Assembly (NCBI RefSeq): GCF_013415425.1
Contig: NZ_JACBYC010000083.1
Coordinates: 25,171 to 89,170 of the forward strand
Reading direction: 5' to 3'
Source: Gemella sp. GH3
Lineage (GTDB): Bacteria; Bacillota; Bacilli; Staphylococcales; Gemellaceae
DNA: 64,000 bases
This document shows positions 9,053-19,144 of the stretch, one piece after another. A program made the translations under genes and the position numbers. How positions within the stretch are numbered: the first letter of the stretch is position 1; the number at the start of each line of letters is the position of its first letter. Below the pieces are notes generated by a model that worked only from the letters and a program-made list of their open reading frames with translations, had not been told where the DNA came from and ran no database searches.

Positions 9053-9559
9053 CTATTTTTTTTCTAACTTACTATATATTCTTTCAAATTCTTCTTGCCA
9101 ATTATTCCAATCCAATCGAATTGTCGAATTTTCTTGTAAAATATTACGTGCAATATCTTCTATAGTAACGCTTAACAATGACTGTTTTAATATTTTATTA
9201 AATTCTGATATTGTAGACAAGTACTCTTCGTATCTTCTACTTATCTCTTTTGCTCCTTTAAATATCCTAGCTATGTAATCCGTCTTTAAAACAAACAAAT
9301 CTATAGGCCCATTTATTGCCTCATATATGTCATATAAAGAAACTTTTTTATTTTCTCTATATCTATATCCGCCACCTACTCCAGTACTAGCTTTTACTAG
9401 ATTATTAACTACTAATTTTCTCATGATTTTTTTCAAATAAGTAGGTGATATATCCAAACGATCACTTATTTCTTTGGAATTTAGATATATTCTTCTATCT
9501 TGAAAATATAACATTACCATTATACATATTGCTTGTTCTGTACTTTTTGTTAAATGCAT
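9053..9559 (-). CDS. Rrf2-family transcriptional regulator lacking the Fe-S cysteines
   Basis: A 168-residue winged-helix regulator. The N-terminal domain has MHLTKSTEQAICIMVML, the recognition region ISDRLDISPTYLKKIMRKL and the wing KASTGVGGGYRYRE, all typical of Rrf2. Unlike IscR or NsrR, it has no cysteine triad around residues 90-105; the only cysteine is at about residue 12. It is therefore unlikely to sense through an iron-sulfur cluster in the usual way. It is co-transcribed with the flavodoxin gene, and autoregulation is plausible. Confidence 0.85.
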   Translation of the reverse strand: MHLTKSTEQAICIMVMLYFQDRRIYLNSKEISDRLDISPTYLKKIMRKLVVNNLVKASTGVGGGYRYRENKKVSLYDIYEAINGPIDLFVLKTDYIARIFKGAKEISRRYEEYLSTISEFNKILKQSLLSVTIEDIARNILQENSTIRLDWNNWQEEFERIYSKLEKK

Positions 9560-9595
9560 TTTTTTCTCCTTATTTACATAGAAAAAATTAACTTA

Positions 9596-10726
9596 TTAGT
9601 CCTTTTTTCTTTCTCCCCAATATTGATAATATGTACATTCTATAGAACCATTAAAAAGTTTTCGTCTTTTTGTAGCTTTTTTTCCGTATAAATGTTCAAA
9701 CATTTTGTTAGATGTTAATAAATATAATGACCAGTATCTAAGATCTTTTAATTGTTCTCCCAAAAATTTATACATTTTCTCTACTTCTTTTTTCTCACCA
9801 ATACGCTCTCCGTAAGGTGGATTAGCTATTACACATCCTGTTTCTCTTTTAGGTACAAAATCATAGACAGTCATTTGCTTAAATTCAATAACATCTACTA
9901 ATCCTATTTCTTCAATATTATTTTTAGCTGTTTCTATCATTTTTGGATCAATATCTGATCCGTAAAGCTCTAATTTTTTATCATAGTCTATTAATTCTTC
10001 TGCTTTATTTCGTTCTTCTTCTATTAAATTTTTGGGTATCCAGTGCCATTTTTCAAAATCAAATCGTCTGTTAATTCCAGGAGCCATATTTTGAGCCATC
10101 ATTGCAGCTTCTATTAATAAAGTTCCTGATCCACAGAATAAATCATAAAAAGGAATATCACCTTTCCAGTTAGTTAATTTTACCATCGCCGCCGCTAAAG
10201 TTTCTTTTAATGGTGCTGTCCCTTGTTTAGCTCGGTAGCCTCTTTTATGTAGTGCATCTCCCGAGGTATCTAAAACTATCGTAGCTATATCGTTTAGCAT
10301 AATAATTTCTAGTCGGTACCTAGCACCTGTTTCTTTTAACCAACCACTTACATTATATGATTTTTTCATTTTCTCTACTATAGCTTTTTTTACTATAGAC
10401 TGACAATCGGAAACACTGAATAATTTGGATTTGTGGCTACGTCCATCAACAGGGAATTTAGCATCTTCTGGTAAATATTTATCCCAATCTATCTCCTTAG
10501 TTTTCTCGAACAATTCTTCAAATGTATAAGCAGGAAATTGAGCAACAACAATTTTAACACGATCTGCACAACGCAACCATAAGTTCGAACGTACAATTGC
10601 ACGTTTATCCCCTAAAAAATATACTCTACCATTTTCAACTTTAGTTTCATAACCTAATTCTTGCACTTCTTTTGCTACTATTGATTCTAATCCCATAGGG
10701 GTTGTCGCTACTAATTTATATTGCAT
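9596..10726 (-). CDS. THUMP-domain RNA methyltransferase (RlmL/YpsC family)
   Basis: A 376-residue SAM-dependent methyltransferase with an N-terminal THUMP RNA-binding domain (about residues 45-155) and a Rossmann domain. Motif I is FYDLFCGSGTLLIEAA and the catalytic motif is IANPPYGERIG. E. coli RlmL makes m2G2445 in 23S rRNA; Bacillus YpsC is the homologue, so the same target is likely but inferred. It directly follows the RNase P RNA gene on this strand, as ypsC does in Bacillus. Confidence 0.9.
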   Translation of the reverse strand: MQYKLVATTPMGLESIVAKEVQELGYETKVENGRVYFLGDKRAIVRSNLWLRCADRVKIVVAQFPAYTFEELFEKTKEIDWDKYLPEDAKFPVDGRSHKSKLFSVSDCQSIVKKAIVEKMKKSYNVSGWLKETGARYRLEIIMLNDIATIVLDTSGDALHKRGYRAKQGTAPLKETLAAAMVKLTNWKGDIPFYDLFCGSGTLLIEAAMMAQNMAPGINRRFDFEKWHWIPKNLIEEERNKAEELIDYDKKLELYGSDIDPKMIETAKNNIEEIGLVDVIEFKQMTVYDFVPKRETGCVIANPPYGERIGEKKEVEKMYKFLGEQLKDLRYWSLYLLTSNKMFEHLYGKKATKRRKLFNGSIECTYYQYWGERKKD

Positions 10727-10769
10727 TATTTTCTCCTAACTTAACTATAATATTAATCCTTTTAAATTA

Positions 10770-10794
10770 TAAAAATAAGGCTCAAATGAGCCTT
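10770..10794 (-). terminator. terminator after RNase P RNA
   Basis: On the minus strand AAGGCTC-ATTT-GAGCCTT is followed by ATTTTTAT, immediately after the mature 3' end of the RNase P RNA gene. Confidence 0.8.
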
Positions 10795-10799
10795 GCTAG

Positions 10800-11203
10800 T
10801 CAATTTACTTTATCATAAGCCATATTCTGTTCCTATACTTACTATAACGAGCAACTAGAACTCTCGTAAAAATAGGTGTAATCATCTGTCTAAATAATAA
10901 ATTATTTCTCATCTCTATATTCATTTCTACAAGATGAGTGCTTCTACCAAAATTTGAATTGCTCGCTCAAGGGGTTTACCGCGTTCCACTTTTTATATTT
11001 CTATAAAAACTTCGTCACTGTGGCACTTTAAAGATACATTTTTCCATATGCAAACACTTAGGAAAAATCGTCTGCCGTTACTAAAATTAGTACCTAAACT
11101 TATTGTTTCATTTAGCATGAACACTACTAGCATCTCAGCTAGTGCGAGTATGGACTTTCCTCACCAAATTAAATTAGCGCGATTACTCAAAAGTAAATAC
11201 TCT
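10800..11203 (-). ncRNA. rnpB: RNase P RNA, class B
   Basis: The catalytic RNA of RNase P, which trims the 5' leaders of tRNA precursors. Reading the minus strand I can follow the Bacillus-type molecule: GAGGAAAGTCCATACTCGCAC near the 5' end, GCTGAGATGC, AACGGCAGACG, AAAGTGCCACAGTGACGAAG, GTGGAACGCGGTAAACCCC, GAGCGAGCAAT, CAAATTTTGGTAG and the 3' segment GGAACAGAATATGGCTTA. The ends are set by P1 pairing (ATTTACTTT with AAAGTAAAT), so they are good to a few bases. Confidence 0.95.
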
Positions 11204-11236
11204 TAAAATTATACCATATTTATAACATATATGATA

Positions 11237-11431
11237 CTATTTTAAAACATTTATTTTTCCAGCAGCTATCTCTTCTAATGCTTTTCCTACTTCTTTATGT
11301 GAAACATAATTATCTAACTGTTTTGATTCTGGTTCTGAAAAAATTACTCTAGCTCTCTTACTAGCTAGTGATACTAACATATACTTTGAATCTACCTTTT
11401 CTTTTAAAACATCTAATTTTGGGTATAACAT
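11237..11431 (-). CDS. rpoZ: RNA polymerase omega subunit
   Basis: A 64-residue omega subunit, which helps RNA polymerase assembly. It carries the helix KYMLVSLASKRARVI and the conserved KEVGKALEEIAAGKI motif near the C-terminus. It lies 14 bases downstream of gmk with a GGAGGAT Shine-Dalgarno; the gmk-rpoZ pairing is conserved across Firmicutes. Confidence 0.96.
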   Translation of the reverse strand: MLYPKLDVLKEKVDSKYMLVSLASKRARVIFSEPESKQLDNYVSHKEVGKALEEIAAGKINVLK

Positions 11432-11445
11432 TTTTATCCTCCTTA

Positions 11446-12093
<648 letters not shown>

Positions 12094-12195
12094 CTATATA
12101 TATTATCATAAAACATATAAAATTTAAACCTATATATACTATAAATTTTAATAATATGTTATACTGAATATATTTAATTGGGAGGTAATAAAATT

Positions 12196-13860
12196 ATGGC
12201 TTTTGATGGTTTTTTCACAAGAAAAATAATTACTGAATTAAACAATGAATTATCATATGGGCGTATCAATAAAATAAATAACATATCTAATAACGAAATT
12301 ATCTTTACAATAAGAAAAAACACTAAAAAGAAATTACTAATTTCTATCAATCCACAAAAATCAAGAATACATCTTACTAATAATAAATATGAGAATCCAA
12401 AATATCCTTCAAATTTCTGCACTGTACTTAGAAAATACTTGACCAATGGATATATAATAAATTTTTCGCAAACAAATAATGATAGAATAATTTTTATGAA
12501 AATTAAAAATAATGATGAGCTAGGATATGAACATATATACTATTTAATAGTAGAATTGATGGGAAGACATTCTAACATTATTATTACGGATAATAACTAT
12601 AAAATTATAGAAGCAATAAAAAACAGTTATGATATAGAATATTCTCGTTCTACAGTAGCAAATATTGAATACAGACTTCCTCCTACTCAAAAAAAATTAG
12701 ATCCTTTCAATATAGAAAATTATAAAGATTTATATTACGATAAAAATGACGATAAATTTCTACTAAATAATTTTTCTGGGGTTTCTAGCAATCTAAATAA
12801 TTACTTTTCACAAAAAAAATATAACTTATATAAATTCCAAGATTTTTGTGAAAACTTTGAAGATTATTATAAACCTACTTGTATAACCGAAAATAAAAAA
12901 GACTTTTATTTCTTTGATATCTATGATTCAAATTACGAAAAAGAAACTTTTGATAATCTGTCACAATTACTAGATTATTACTACAACATAACTAACTTTG
13001 AAAATGAAACTAACAAAAACTCTAATAAAAAAATATATACATTCGTAAAAAATAAAATATTCAAATTAGAAAAAAAAATAATCATTTTAACAAATGAAAT
13101 AACTAAGGCAGAGAATAACAACACCAATGAATTAAAAGGAAATTTAATTCTAGCAAACAATTATTTATATAAAAACTATGTTCCTAATGAAATAACAGTT
13201 CAAAATTTTTATAATGAGGATTTAGAGAATATAACGATAAAATTAGATTCCACACTTTCTATTGAAAAAAACGCAGAATTATATTTTAATAAACATAAAA
13301 AAAACAAAAGAACAGTAGATAATTTAACTACTCAAATAGAAATTAGCAAGCAAGAGTTAGTATATTTTCAAAATATAAATGTACAATTAAATAATGCAGA
13401 CATATCCGATATTGAAGAAATTATAGAAGAGCTAACAAACTACGGATATATTAAAGAGAAAGTAAATAAAAAAAATAAACAAACTAAGTATAGTATTTTG
13501 AATATTGATGGATCTGATATCTATATAGGAAAAAATAATATTCAAAACAATGCAATCACTAATAAATTAGCTAAAAGAAATTATTTTTGGTTTCATGCCG
13601 AAGATATCCCAGGAAGTCACGTTGTTATTTTCTCTGACAATCCTAGTAAAAATCAAATTGAGACAGCTTCTATTTTAGCTGGGTATTTTTCAAAAAACAA
13701 AAATGAAAAATATGTTAATGTAGACTACACACAAATTAAACACGTCAAAAAAATACCAGGCGCTAAACCAGGTATGGTTAGTTATACAAATCAAACTACT
13801 ATAAAAGTAGAAATTGACAATTATAAAGTCCAAAGATTATTACAACAAATCAAAAAATAA
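12196..13860 (+). CDS. rqcH: ribosome quality control protein RqcH (NFACT family)
   Basis: RqcH binds stalled 50S-peptidyl-tRNA complexes and directs untemplated C-terminal alanine addition; the same family was described earlier as fibronectin-binding proteins. The start is ATG 12196, 15 bases after the GGGAGG Shine-Dalgarno run; the frame is open a little further upstream. The 554 residues show the NFACT-N start (MAFDGFFTRKIITELN), a coiled-coil middle and the NFACT-R domain (YFWFHAEDIPGSHVVI, HVKKIPGAKPGMVSYTN). The protein is unusually rich in Asn and Lys even for this genome. It ends at a strong bidirectional terminator shared with menA. Confidence 0.92.
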   Translation: MAFDGFFTRKIITELNNELSYGRINKINNISNNEIIFTIRKNTKKKLLISINPQKSRIHLTNNKYENPKYPSNFCTVLRKYLTNGYIINFSQTNNDRIIFMKIKNNDELGYEHIYYLIVELMGRHSNIIITDNNYKIIEAIKNSYDIEYSRSTVANIEYRLPPTQKKLDPFNIENYKDLYYDKNDDKFLLNNFSGVSSNLNNYFSQKKYNLYKFQDFCENFEDYYKPTCITENKKDFYFFDIYDSNYEKETFDNLSQLLDYYYNITNFENETNKNSNKKIYTFVKNKIFKLEKKIIILTNEITKAENNNTNELKGNLILANNYLYKNYVPNEITVQNFYNEDLENITIKLDSTLSIEKNAELYFNKHKKNKRTVDNLTTQIEISKQELVYFQNINVQLNNADISDIEEIIEELTNYGYIKEKVNKKNKQTKYSILNIDGSDIYIGKNNIQNNAITNKLAKRNYFWFHAEDIPGSHVVIFSDNPSKNQIETASILAGYFSKNKNEKYVNVDYTQIKHVKKIPGAKPGMVSYTNQTTIKVEIDNYKVQRLLQQIKK

Positions 13861-13878
13861 TCAATGCTTTTTAAGCAA

Positions 13879-13943
13879 AAAAGTTTGTAAGTACAAATAT
13901 ATAAATATAACTAGAAATAATATATCTGTACTTACAAACTTTT
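13879..13943. terminator. bidirectional terminator between rqcH and menA
   Basis: A perfect 17-bp inverted repeat (AAAAGTTTGTAAGTACA at 13879-13895, TGTACTTACAAACTTTT at 13927-13943) has a 31-base loop. A T run follows on the plus side and an A run precedes it, so it can end both convergent genes. It overlaps the last bases of menA. Confidence 0.85.
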
Positions 13944-14838
13944 ATTTTATTATATAGTCAAGAAGATAAGCAAGCGACATTATTATTGAAATTAAAATTG
14001 TCAATTTCGCTGTTAATACCATATATGGTGCCATTGTCTTCTTATCATTATTAGCTAAGAAACCTTTTACTATTTTTATTGCTAACGGAATAGTAATTAA
14101 AACCAACAAATTATAAACAGATCCTATTTTTGTAATACTATAAATCATATTAAGAATATAAACTAATACAAAAGATAACGCTAGAGTAAATATCGCTATC
14201 CTTCTTCCGACACTTATTGCATACGTATATCTTCCAGATAACTTATCGTTATCCAAATCTCTTATGCTATTAGACAATAATATAGCTCCTATTAAAAGAA
14301 ATAATGGCAATGAAATCAATACTATACCTACATTTACAAAACCAGTTTGAATATAAAATGCTATACATGCTATTACAGTCCCCATAAAAAAGCCAGCAGT
14401 TACTTCTCCATACGGTGTATAGGCAATAGGATTCTTTCCACCAGTATAAAAATAACCTGCCAACATACAAACTAAACCTAATATAAGTAAATAATGGCTA
14501 GTTATACTAGACAAATAGATACCCAACATGAGTGCCACTAAGTATACTGCACAGGCTCCTAGAAATACTTCATTTGTTTTAAGTTTTTCATTAACTATTG
14601 AAGCTGATATCCCTTGTGAATCTTTTTTATCTATTCCATTTTTAAAATCATAATATTCATTAAATAAATTGGTACCTGCCTGAATAAGAATACAAGCTAA
14701 TAAAAATATGGCAAATTTAAACCAACTAAAAGATATTACATATTTCAATGAGAAGCTACTTCCTACTAAAACAGGACCTATTGATGCAGGAAAACTATGG
14801 GGTCTAATACATAATAAAAACTCTTTTAATTTATTCAA
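13942..14838 (-). CDS. menA: 1,4-dihydroxy-2-naphthoate polyprenyltransferase
   Basis: MenA prenylates 1,4-dihydroxy-2-naphthoate in menaquinone synthesis and sits in the membrane. About eight hydrophobic segments and the UbiA-family aspartate motifs are visible: NLFNEYYDFKNGIDKKDSQG and SIRDLDNDKLSGRYTYA. I choose TTG 14838 (product MNKLKEFLLCIRPHSF). The ATG seven codons upstream would overlap an AAGGTGAT Shine-Dalgarno that is correctly spaced for the TTG. No other men gene is in the window. A related UbiA prenyltransferase cannot be excluded, but the motif spacing fits MenA. Confidence 0.85.
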   Translation of the reverse strand: MNKLKEFLLCIRPHSFPASIGPVLVGSSFSLKYVISFSWFKFAIFLLACILIQAGTNLFNEYYDFKNGIDKKDSQGISASIVNEKLKTNEVFLGACAVYLVALMLGIYLSSITSHYLLILGLVCMLAGYFYTGGKNPIAYTPYGEVTAGFFMGTVIACIAFYIQTGFVNVGIVLISLPLFLLIGAILLSNSIRDLDNDKLSGRYTYAISVGRRIAIFTLALSFVLVYILNMIYSITKIGSVYNLLVLITIPLAIKIVKGFLANNDKKTMAPYMVLTAKLTILISIIMSLAYLLDYIIK

Positions 14839-14859
14839 TAAAATCACCTTCCATTCCAA

Positions 14860-15023
14860 TTCTAATTAATACCACATAATATTATATCTCATTTAATTAA
14901 AAAATACTTAATAAATAACATAAAAAATAAAATTTAGCTACAAATTTATTATTAATAGTCAGATATTAAGAACATCATAAGATTAAAATATACTCAAAAA
15001 TTTTTGGGGATTTAGAATATAAT
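14860..15023. other. menA upstream region
   Basis: About 160 AT-rich bases between menA and the terminator of the phosphoesterase gene, with no reading frame. It presumably holds the menA promoter. Confidence 0.4.
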
Positions 15024-15062
15024 AAAAATTAAAGATGATCAAAAATACTATTAATCATCTTT
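15024..15062 (-). terminator. terminator after phosphoesterase gene
   Basis: On the minus strand AAAGATGAT and ATCATCTTT pair around a 14-base loop and are followed by AATTTTTAT. Confidence 0.65.
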
Positions 15063-15087
15063 AAAGCATTAATTATTAAAATTTATA

Positions 15088-16005
15088 TTATTTCGTTATA
15101 ACTATATCTTCTATTGATATGTTAGTTCCATTTGTTATTCTATTTCTATAAGAAATTGAGGCCGGACTATTTATTGTCCATACATTATCAAACCAATTTA
15201 TAAATTCAGTAATATCATAATCTATTTTTACTAATTCTACAAAAACACCATCTACCTCTTGAGAAATTATAGCGTCTTTATGTTTAGTATTAGCTATTCT
15301 AGTAATAAGACCAAATGTAGTATCTCTTACATTTGCCATACCTGCTGATCCATTGTTAACTACAACTTTATTTCCCAAGCTAAGTAATACAGGCAAGCAA
15401 GTATGGGTCGTTGCCAAAATGTCTACATTGTTATCTTCTAGCCAATGTTCTATTTCTTTTTGTCTATCAAACTTTTTTAAATTTTCATTGGAACATTGCC
15501 AACCAGCCATATTCTTCTCATCTCCATGAGTAATAGCAATTTTTTTATCTAAGTATTTCAAACAAATTGTAAACTTTCTATTTTTTAGATTTCTTAATAT
15601 TCCTTCATCAGTAATATTATCTTTGAGCATTGAATGAATATTATTAGATCTTTCTACTATAGATTCATCAACATTTTCTGGGTAATTACACCCACAGCCA
15701 AATAAACTATCTTTATTTAATAGTTCATATTCTACATTTCCAAAAAGCTTTATACAAGATTCTATATCATTTTCAATAGCAAGAAAATCTTCTTCATACA
15801 CATCAAACCAATGAATATCACCGTTAAATATTAATAACGGATTTTCTTTTTCCTCATTAGCCAACTCTTTTATTTTCATTAGTGATTGATAATTCCCATA
15901 TAATCCCCCTATAATATAGATAGGTTTATCTGATAATATGTCTATATTTTCTGCCCACTTTTCTTGTAGCATATATTTTAGTGAACAATTTCTACCTTTA
16001 ATCAT
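15088..16005 (-). CDS. metallophosphoesterase family protein
   Basis: A 305-residue calcineurin-like phosphoesterase. The metal-binding motifs appear in order as YIIGGLYGNYQSL (the usual first Asp-x-His is replaced by GLYGN), FNGDIHWFD, GNVEYELL (His replaced by Glu), ITHGDE and TTHTCLP. Two canonical ligands therefore look altered, and activity may differ from classic members. It overlaps the end of the upstream sodium symporter gene by eight bases, so translation is coupled and the two probably act on related small molecules. The substrate is unknown. Confidence 0.65.
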   Translation of the reverse strand: MIKGRNCSLKYMLQEKWAENIDILSDKPIYIIGGLYGNYQSLMKIKELANEEKENPLLIFNGDIHWFDVYEEDFLAIENDIESCIKLFGNVEYELLNKDSLFGCGCNYPENVDESIVERSNNIHSMLKDNITDEGILRNLKNRKFTICLKYLDKKIAITHGDEKNMAGWQCSNENLKKFDRQKEIEHWLEDNNVDILATTHTCLPVLLSLGNKVVVNNGSAGMANVRDTTFGLITRIANTKHKDAIISQEVDGVFVELVKIDYDITEFINWFDNVWTINSPASISYRNRITNGTNISIEDIVITK

Positions 16006-17380
16006 TATTAGTACCTTTTACAAAGAAGCTAGGTAGCACGTATAACAGAGTACAAAGTATTAATCCATAAAAATTCACACCTAATGTTAGTGCTTGTTTT
16101 CCACTTCCTATTGCAAAAATTTTCGGTACACCATTAATTACTAGCAATATTCCCAAAATAATTCCTAACCAAAAACTCAAATGAAATCCTATTTTTGTAG
16201 GTTTTACTACTCCATGCAATAAAAATATTGGTGCTAATCCTATTACCATCGTTCCACTAATAGTTGTCGCTTTTAATATGTCTGTTCCCATAATCATAGG
16301 TAAATTTCCTAATATAGCAAATATAATCATTGTAATTATCGCTATAAGTTTAGCATTATTTAACCCTGATTTTCCGGCAACTTCTGGCAACTCTTTTGCA
16401 GTTAATTTTCCTAAACTTGAGAAAGTTGAATCAAGAGTTGATCCTGCTGCAGAAACCATAACTACTATCATAGCAAAATATCCTGCTGTTCCCAATGTTT
16501 TCCCTAACGCTGCTGGTACATTGCTAGATAATTCCATACCTATTAAATTTGCATGAATACCTATGAAACTAAAAATTAATATTGAGAAAAATCCTAATAT
16601 TCCAGAAACTGTAAATGCTTTAACCATTTCTTTTTCATCTGAGATAAAACCTCTATCAGTAAGCACAGGATCATGAAACGGATAACTAAATAATTGAAGT
16701 ACTGTTACTAATAGCATATCTACACCAGCATCAAGAGCCCACGATCCAGAAGTAACAAACTCTCCGATGCTATGTTTTGGTAAAATTAATAATACTACCC
16801 ATCCTACAAAGAATATAAATATTATAGCTTGAATAACATCAGTAACTATTGAACTTCTTAAACCACCCATTATAGAATAAATCAGTGTTATAACAGTAAA
16901 TAATACTGCTGAAATTATAAATTCTTTACTTCCAGATTTACCATAATAACCTCCTACAACAGATGTATTACTCCAAACTTCGTTAAATAAACGAATTAAA
17001 ATAGCTGCAGAAAAAGCTACTGCTGCCGCTCTACCATAGTTAGACGTTAAAAAACTTACCAAGCCTTTAGCCTTGTACTTTACACGTAATCTATAAATGG
17101 CAAATCCTGCTAAAGGAATACATAACCAATAAGTTGCATATGCCAATCCTCCTACAAATCCATACTGAGCCCCTAGATTAGCTGCATTAGTAACAGATTT
17201 AGCAAAAATCCAACTTATAAAAATACTAAGCATTAACATCATTTGCGTTGGCTTCTTACCACTATTACTCTCCCCTTCAAAAAATCCCTTATCTGTTACT
17301 TTTTTGGGAGATAATAAAAACATTATCAATCCATAAACAATCAAAAATCCCCAAAATAAATAACCAGTATATAAATTCAT
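15998..17380 (-). CDS. sodium:solute symporter family protein
   Basis: A 460-residue, ~13-segment membrane transporter of the SSS (SLC5) family, which couples solute uptake to sodium. Typical segments are SIFISWIFAKSVTNAANLGAQYG near the N-terminus, SIMGGLRSSIVTDVIQ and VSAAGSTLDSTFSSLGK. The solute is unknown. It forms a two-gene operon with the overlapping phosphoesterase. A GGAGGAAT Shine-Dalgarno precedes ATG 17380. It diverges from the VanZ-like gene. Confidence 0.88.
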   Translation of the reverse strand: MNLYTGYLFWGFLIVYGLIMFLLSPKKVTDKGFFEGESNSGKKPTQMMLMLSIFISWIFAKSVTNAANLGAQYGFVGGLAYATYWLCIPLAGFAIYRLRVKYKAKGLVSFLTSNYGRAAAVAFSAAILIRLFNEVWSNTSVVGGYYGKSGSKEFIISAVLFTVITLIYSIMGGLRSSIVTDVIQAIIFIFFVGWVVLLILPKHSIGEFVTSGSWALDAGVDMLLVTVLQLFSYPFHDPVLTDRGFISDEKEMVKAFTVSGILGFFSILIFSFIGIHANLIGMELSSNVPAALGKTLGTAGYFAMIVVMVSAAGSTLDSTFSSLGKLTAKELPEVAGKSGLNNAKLIAIITMIIFAILGNLPMIMGTDILKATTISGTMVIGLAPIFLLHGVVKPTKIGFHLSFWLGIILGILLVINGVPKIFAIGSGKQALTLGVNFYGLILCTLLYVLPSFFVKGTNND

Positions 17381-17528
17381 TATAATTCCTCCTAATAATT
17401 AATAAATTTACAATGATACTATGCATTATAACAAATTACATTATTATTGTAAATACTAATTAGATTGATTACCTATCAACAATATAATATAATAGTATAA
17501 AATATTACATTATTGAGGTAAACTATTA

Positions 17529-17921
17529 ATGTTAAAAATTATATTTAATAAACATATATCATTATTATGTATTATCGTAATATGTTCTATAATAATTTAT
17601 TTTTCTCATCAGACAGGAGTAGAATCTTCAAAAATTAGTAGCAATATATTAATTAGAAAATTAGGACATATTACTGAATATACTGCACTAAGCTTTTTTA
17701 CTAATGTATTTCTCTCTAATCATATCAATAAAGAAAAGTCAATTATATATTATAGTTTTATGTTTGTAGTTTTTTTCGCTACTACAGATGAAATACATCA
17801 ACTATTAATCCCTGGACGTACTTTTAAAATTACAGATATTTTTATTGATTCTATAGGGGGAATTATAGGAATACTACTTTATCTATCCATAAATAAAATA
17901 TATATAAAACTTCCTAAATAA
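17529..17921 (+). CDS. VanZ-like family membrane protein
   Basis: A 130-residue protein with four predicted membrane segments and the VanZ-domain signatures RKLGHITEYTALSFF, TDEIHQLLIPGRTFKITDIFIDSIGG. VanZ gives low-level teicoplanin resistance in enterococci, but most chromosomal homologues have no known role. It is transcribed alone. The 250 bases after it are AT-rich and hold no gene. Confidence 0.85.
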   Translation: MLKIIFNKHISLLCIIVICSIIIYFSHQTGVESSKISSNILIRKLGHITEYTALSFFTNVFLSNHINKEKSIIYYSFMFVVFFATTDEIHQLLIPGRTFKITDIFIDSIGGIIGILLYLSINKIYIKLPK

Positions 17922-18175
17922 ATATAAAAATATTTTAATAAATATATTTATGTTTTTTATAACTTATATTGTTATTTTTATTCAAATATGTTAACCTTTA
18001 ATTTAGTAGAACATATGTGTTTTACGTTATTAAAAACCTATTTTTCAACATATTATGTAAATATACACTTTCCAAATAAATATATATTTAATATATTTTT
18101 TTAACACATTATTTGTAATTTCAAAAAAAAAGATGTATAATTATATTTAATATAAAAAATAGAAAGAGGTCTAAA
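17922..18175. other. gap between the VanZ-like and response-regulator genes
   Basis: About 250 very AT-rich bases on the plus side. They hold the AAAGAGG Shine-Dalgarno and presumably the promoter of the response-regulator gene. I see no clear hairpin terminator or reading frame. Confidence 0.4.
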
Positions 18176-18847
18176 ATGTTAAAAGCTCTTATTGTTGAAG
18201 ACGATAAACTATTAGCTTCTTTATTCCAGAAATTTATAGAAGAAAAGTTTACTTCTGATATTTGCAGTAATGGTTTAGAAGCTATCGAAAAACTTAAAAC
18301 AGAACATTATGATTTAGTTATAGCTGACAGTATATTACCTAAATTGAACGCTCTTGGTATTATTAGAGAACTAAAGAAAAATAATATGTTAATTCCCATA
18401 GTTGTTATATCATTTACTGAATCTACAGATGATAAAACAGAAATAATGGAATACCCTATGGCAGATTATTTCCTTAGAAATTACGGTAAAGAGACTTTCT
18501 TAATAATGGTTGATAATTTGCTACAAAGATTTAATAATAAAAAAGATAATGCTGTAATTTCGTACAAAAATCTTAAAGTGGATTTAACAAGCGAAGTTGC
18601 TTCTTTTAATGATGTTGTTTTAGAAAATATAAAAGGTAAATATCTTGATTTGTTGTATTTCTTTGTTCTTAACAACAATATAATTTTGAAAAAAGAAGAA
18701 ATTTTCGATAGAGTCTGGGGCGTAAATTCAGAAACAACGATAAATGCTATTGAAGTATATATTTCTGGTCTTAGAAAAGAATTAAAAAAAGTTGGCTGTG
18801 ATCAATATCTAAAAACTATTCGTGGGATAGGTTATTCACTTTCATAA
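18176..18847 (+). CDS. OmpR-family response regulator, atypical receiver
   Basis: A 223-residue regulator: receiver domain (1-120) and winged-helix DNA-binding domain (125-223, ending in VYISGLRKELKKVG and TIRGIGYSLS). The acidic pair (LIVEDDKLL) and the phospho-acceptor Asp (VIADSILPK) are present. Where the invariant switch Lys-Pro should follow ADDYxxK, the sequence reads ADYFLRNYGK, so the Lys is replaced by Asn. No histidine kinase is adjacent. It may work without phosphorylation or be phosphorylated weakly. Its stop overlaps the start of the UPF0223 gene (TAATG). Confidence 0.85.
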   Translation: MLKALIVEDDKLLASLFQKFIEEKFTSDICSNGLEAIEKLKTEHYDLVIADSILPKLNALGIIRELKKNNMLIPIVVISFTESTDDKTEIMEYPMADYFLRNYGKETFLIMVDNLLQRFNNKKDNAVISYKNLKVDLTSEVASFNDVVLENIKGKYLDLLYFFVLNNNIILKKEEIFDRVWGVNSETTINAIEVYISGLRKELKKVGCDQYLKTIRGIGYSLS

Positions 18848-19128
18848 TGAAAAATTTAGAATTTGACTATCCTATAGATTATGATATATACTCAATTGAA
18901 GAAATAACCATAATTATAGATTTCTTTAATACTATTGAACAATGTTACTTAGATGGTGTCTTATTAGAAGACTATAAAAAAATTTATAAAAAATATAAAA
19001 CTGTAGTCCGAACAAAATCAGAAGAAAACAGTATGCTAAAAGATTTCAAAAAAGTTTCCGGCTATGATGGCTACTTAACTACAAAAGAAATGAAAAACGA
19101 AAAAACAATTATTAGAATAAAAGTCTAA
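18847..19128 (+). CDS. UPF0223 family protein
   Basis: A 93-residue protein resembling Bacillus YktA. The family pattern is visible: DYPIDYDIYSIEEITIIIDFF, a middle KYKTVVRTKSEENSMLKDF and SGYDGYLTTKEMK. Function is unknown. It overlaps the response-regulator stop codon by one base, so its translation is coupled. A terminator overlaps its 3' end. Confidence 0.85.
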   Translation: MKNLEFDYPIDYDIYSIEEITIIIDFFNTIEQCYLDGVLLEDYKKIYKKYKTVVRTKSEENSMLKDFKKVSGYDGYLTTKEMKNEKTIIRIKV

Positions 19129-19142
19129 TAATTGTTTTTTTT
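19104..19142 (+). terminator. terminator after UPF0223 gene
   Basis: A 13-bp stem (AACAATTATTAGA with TCTAATAATTGTT) is followed by a long T run and includes the last codons of the gene. Because it is A-rich on the other side, it may also serve the convergent nrdG. Confidence 0.8.
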
Positions 19143-19144
19143 AT

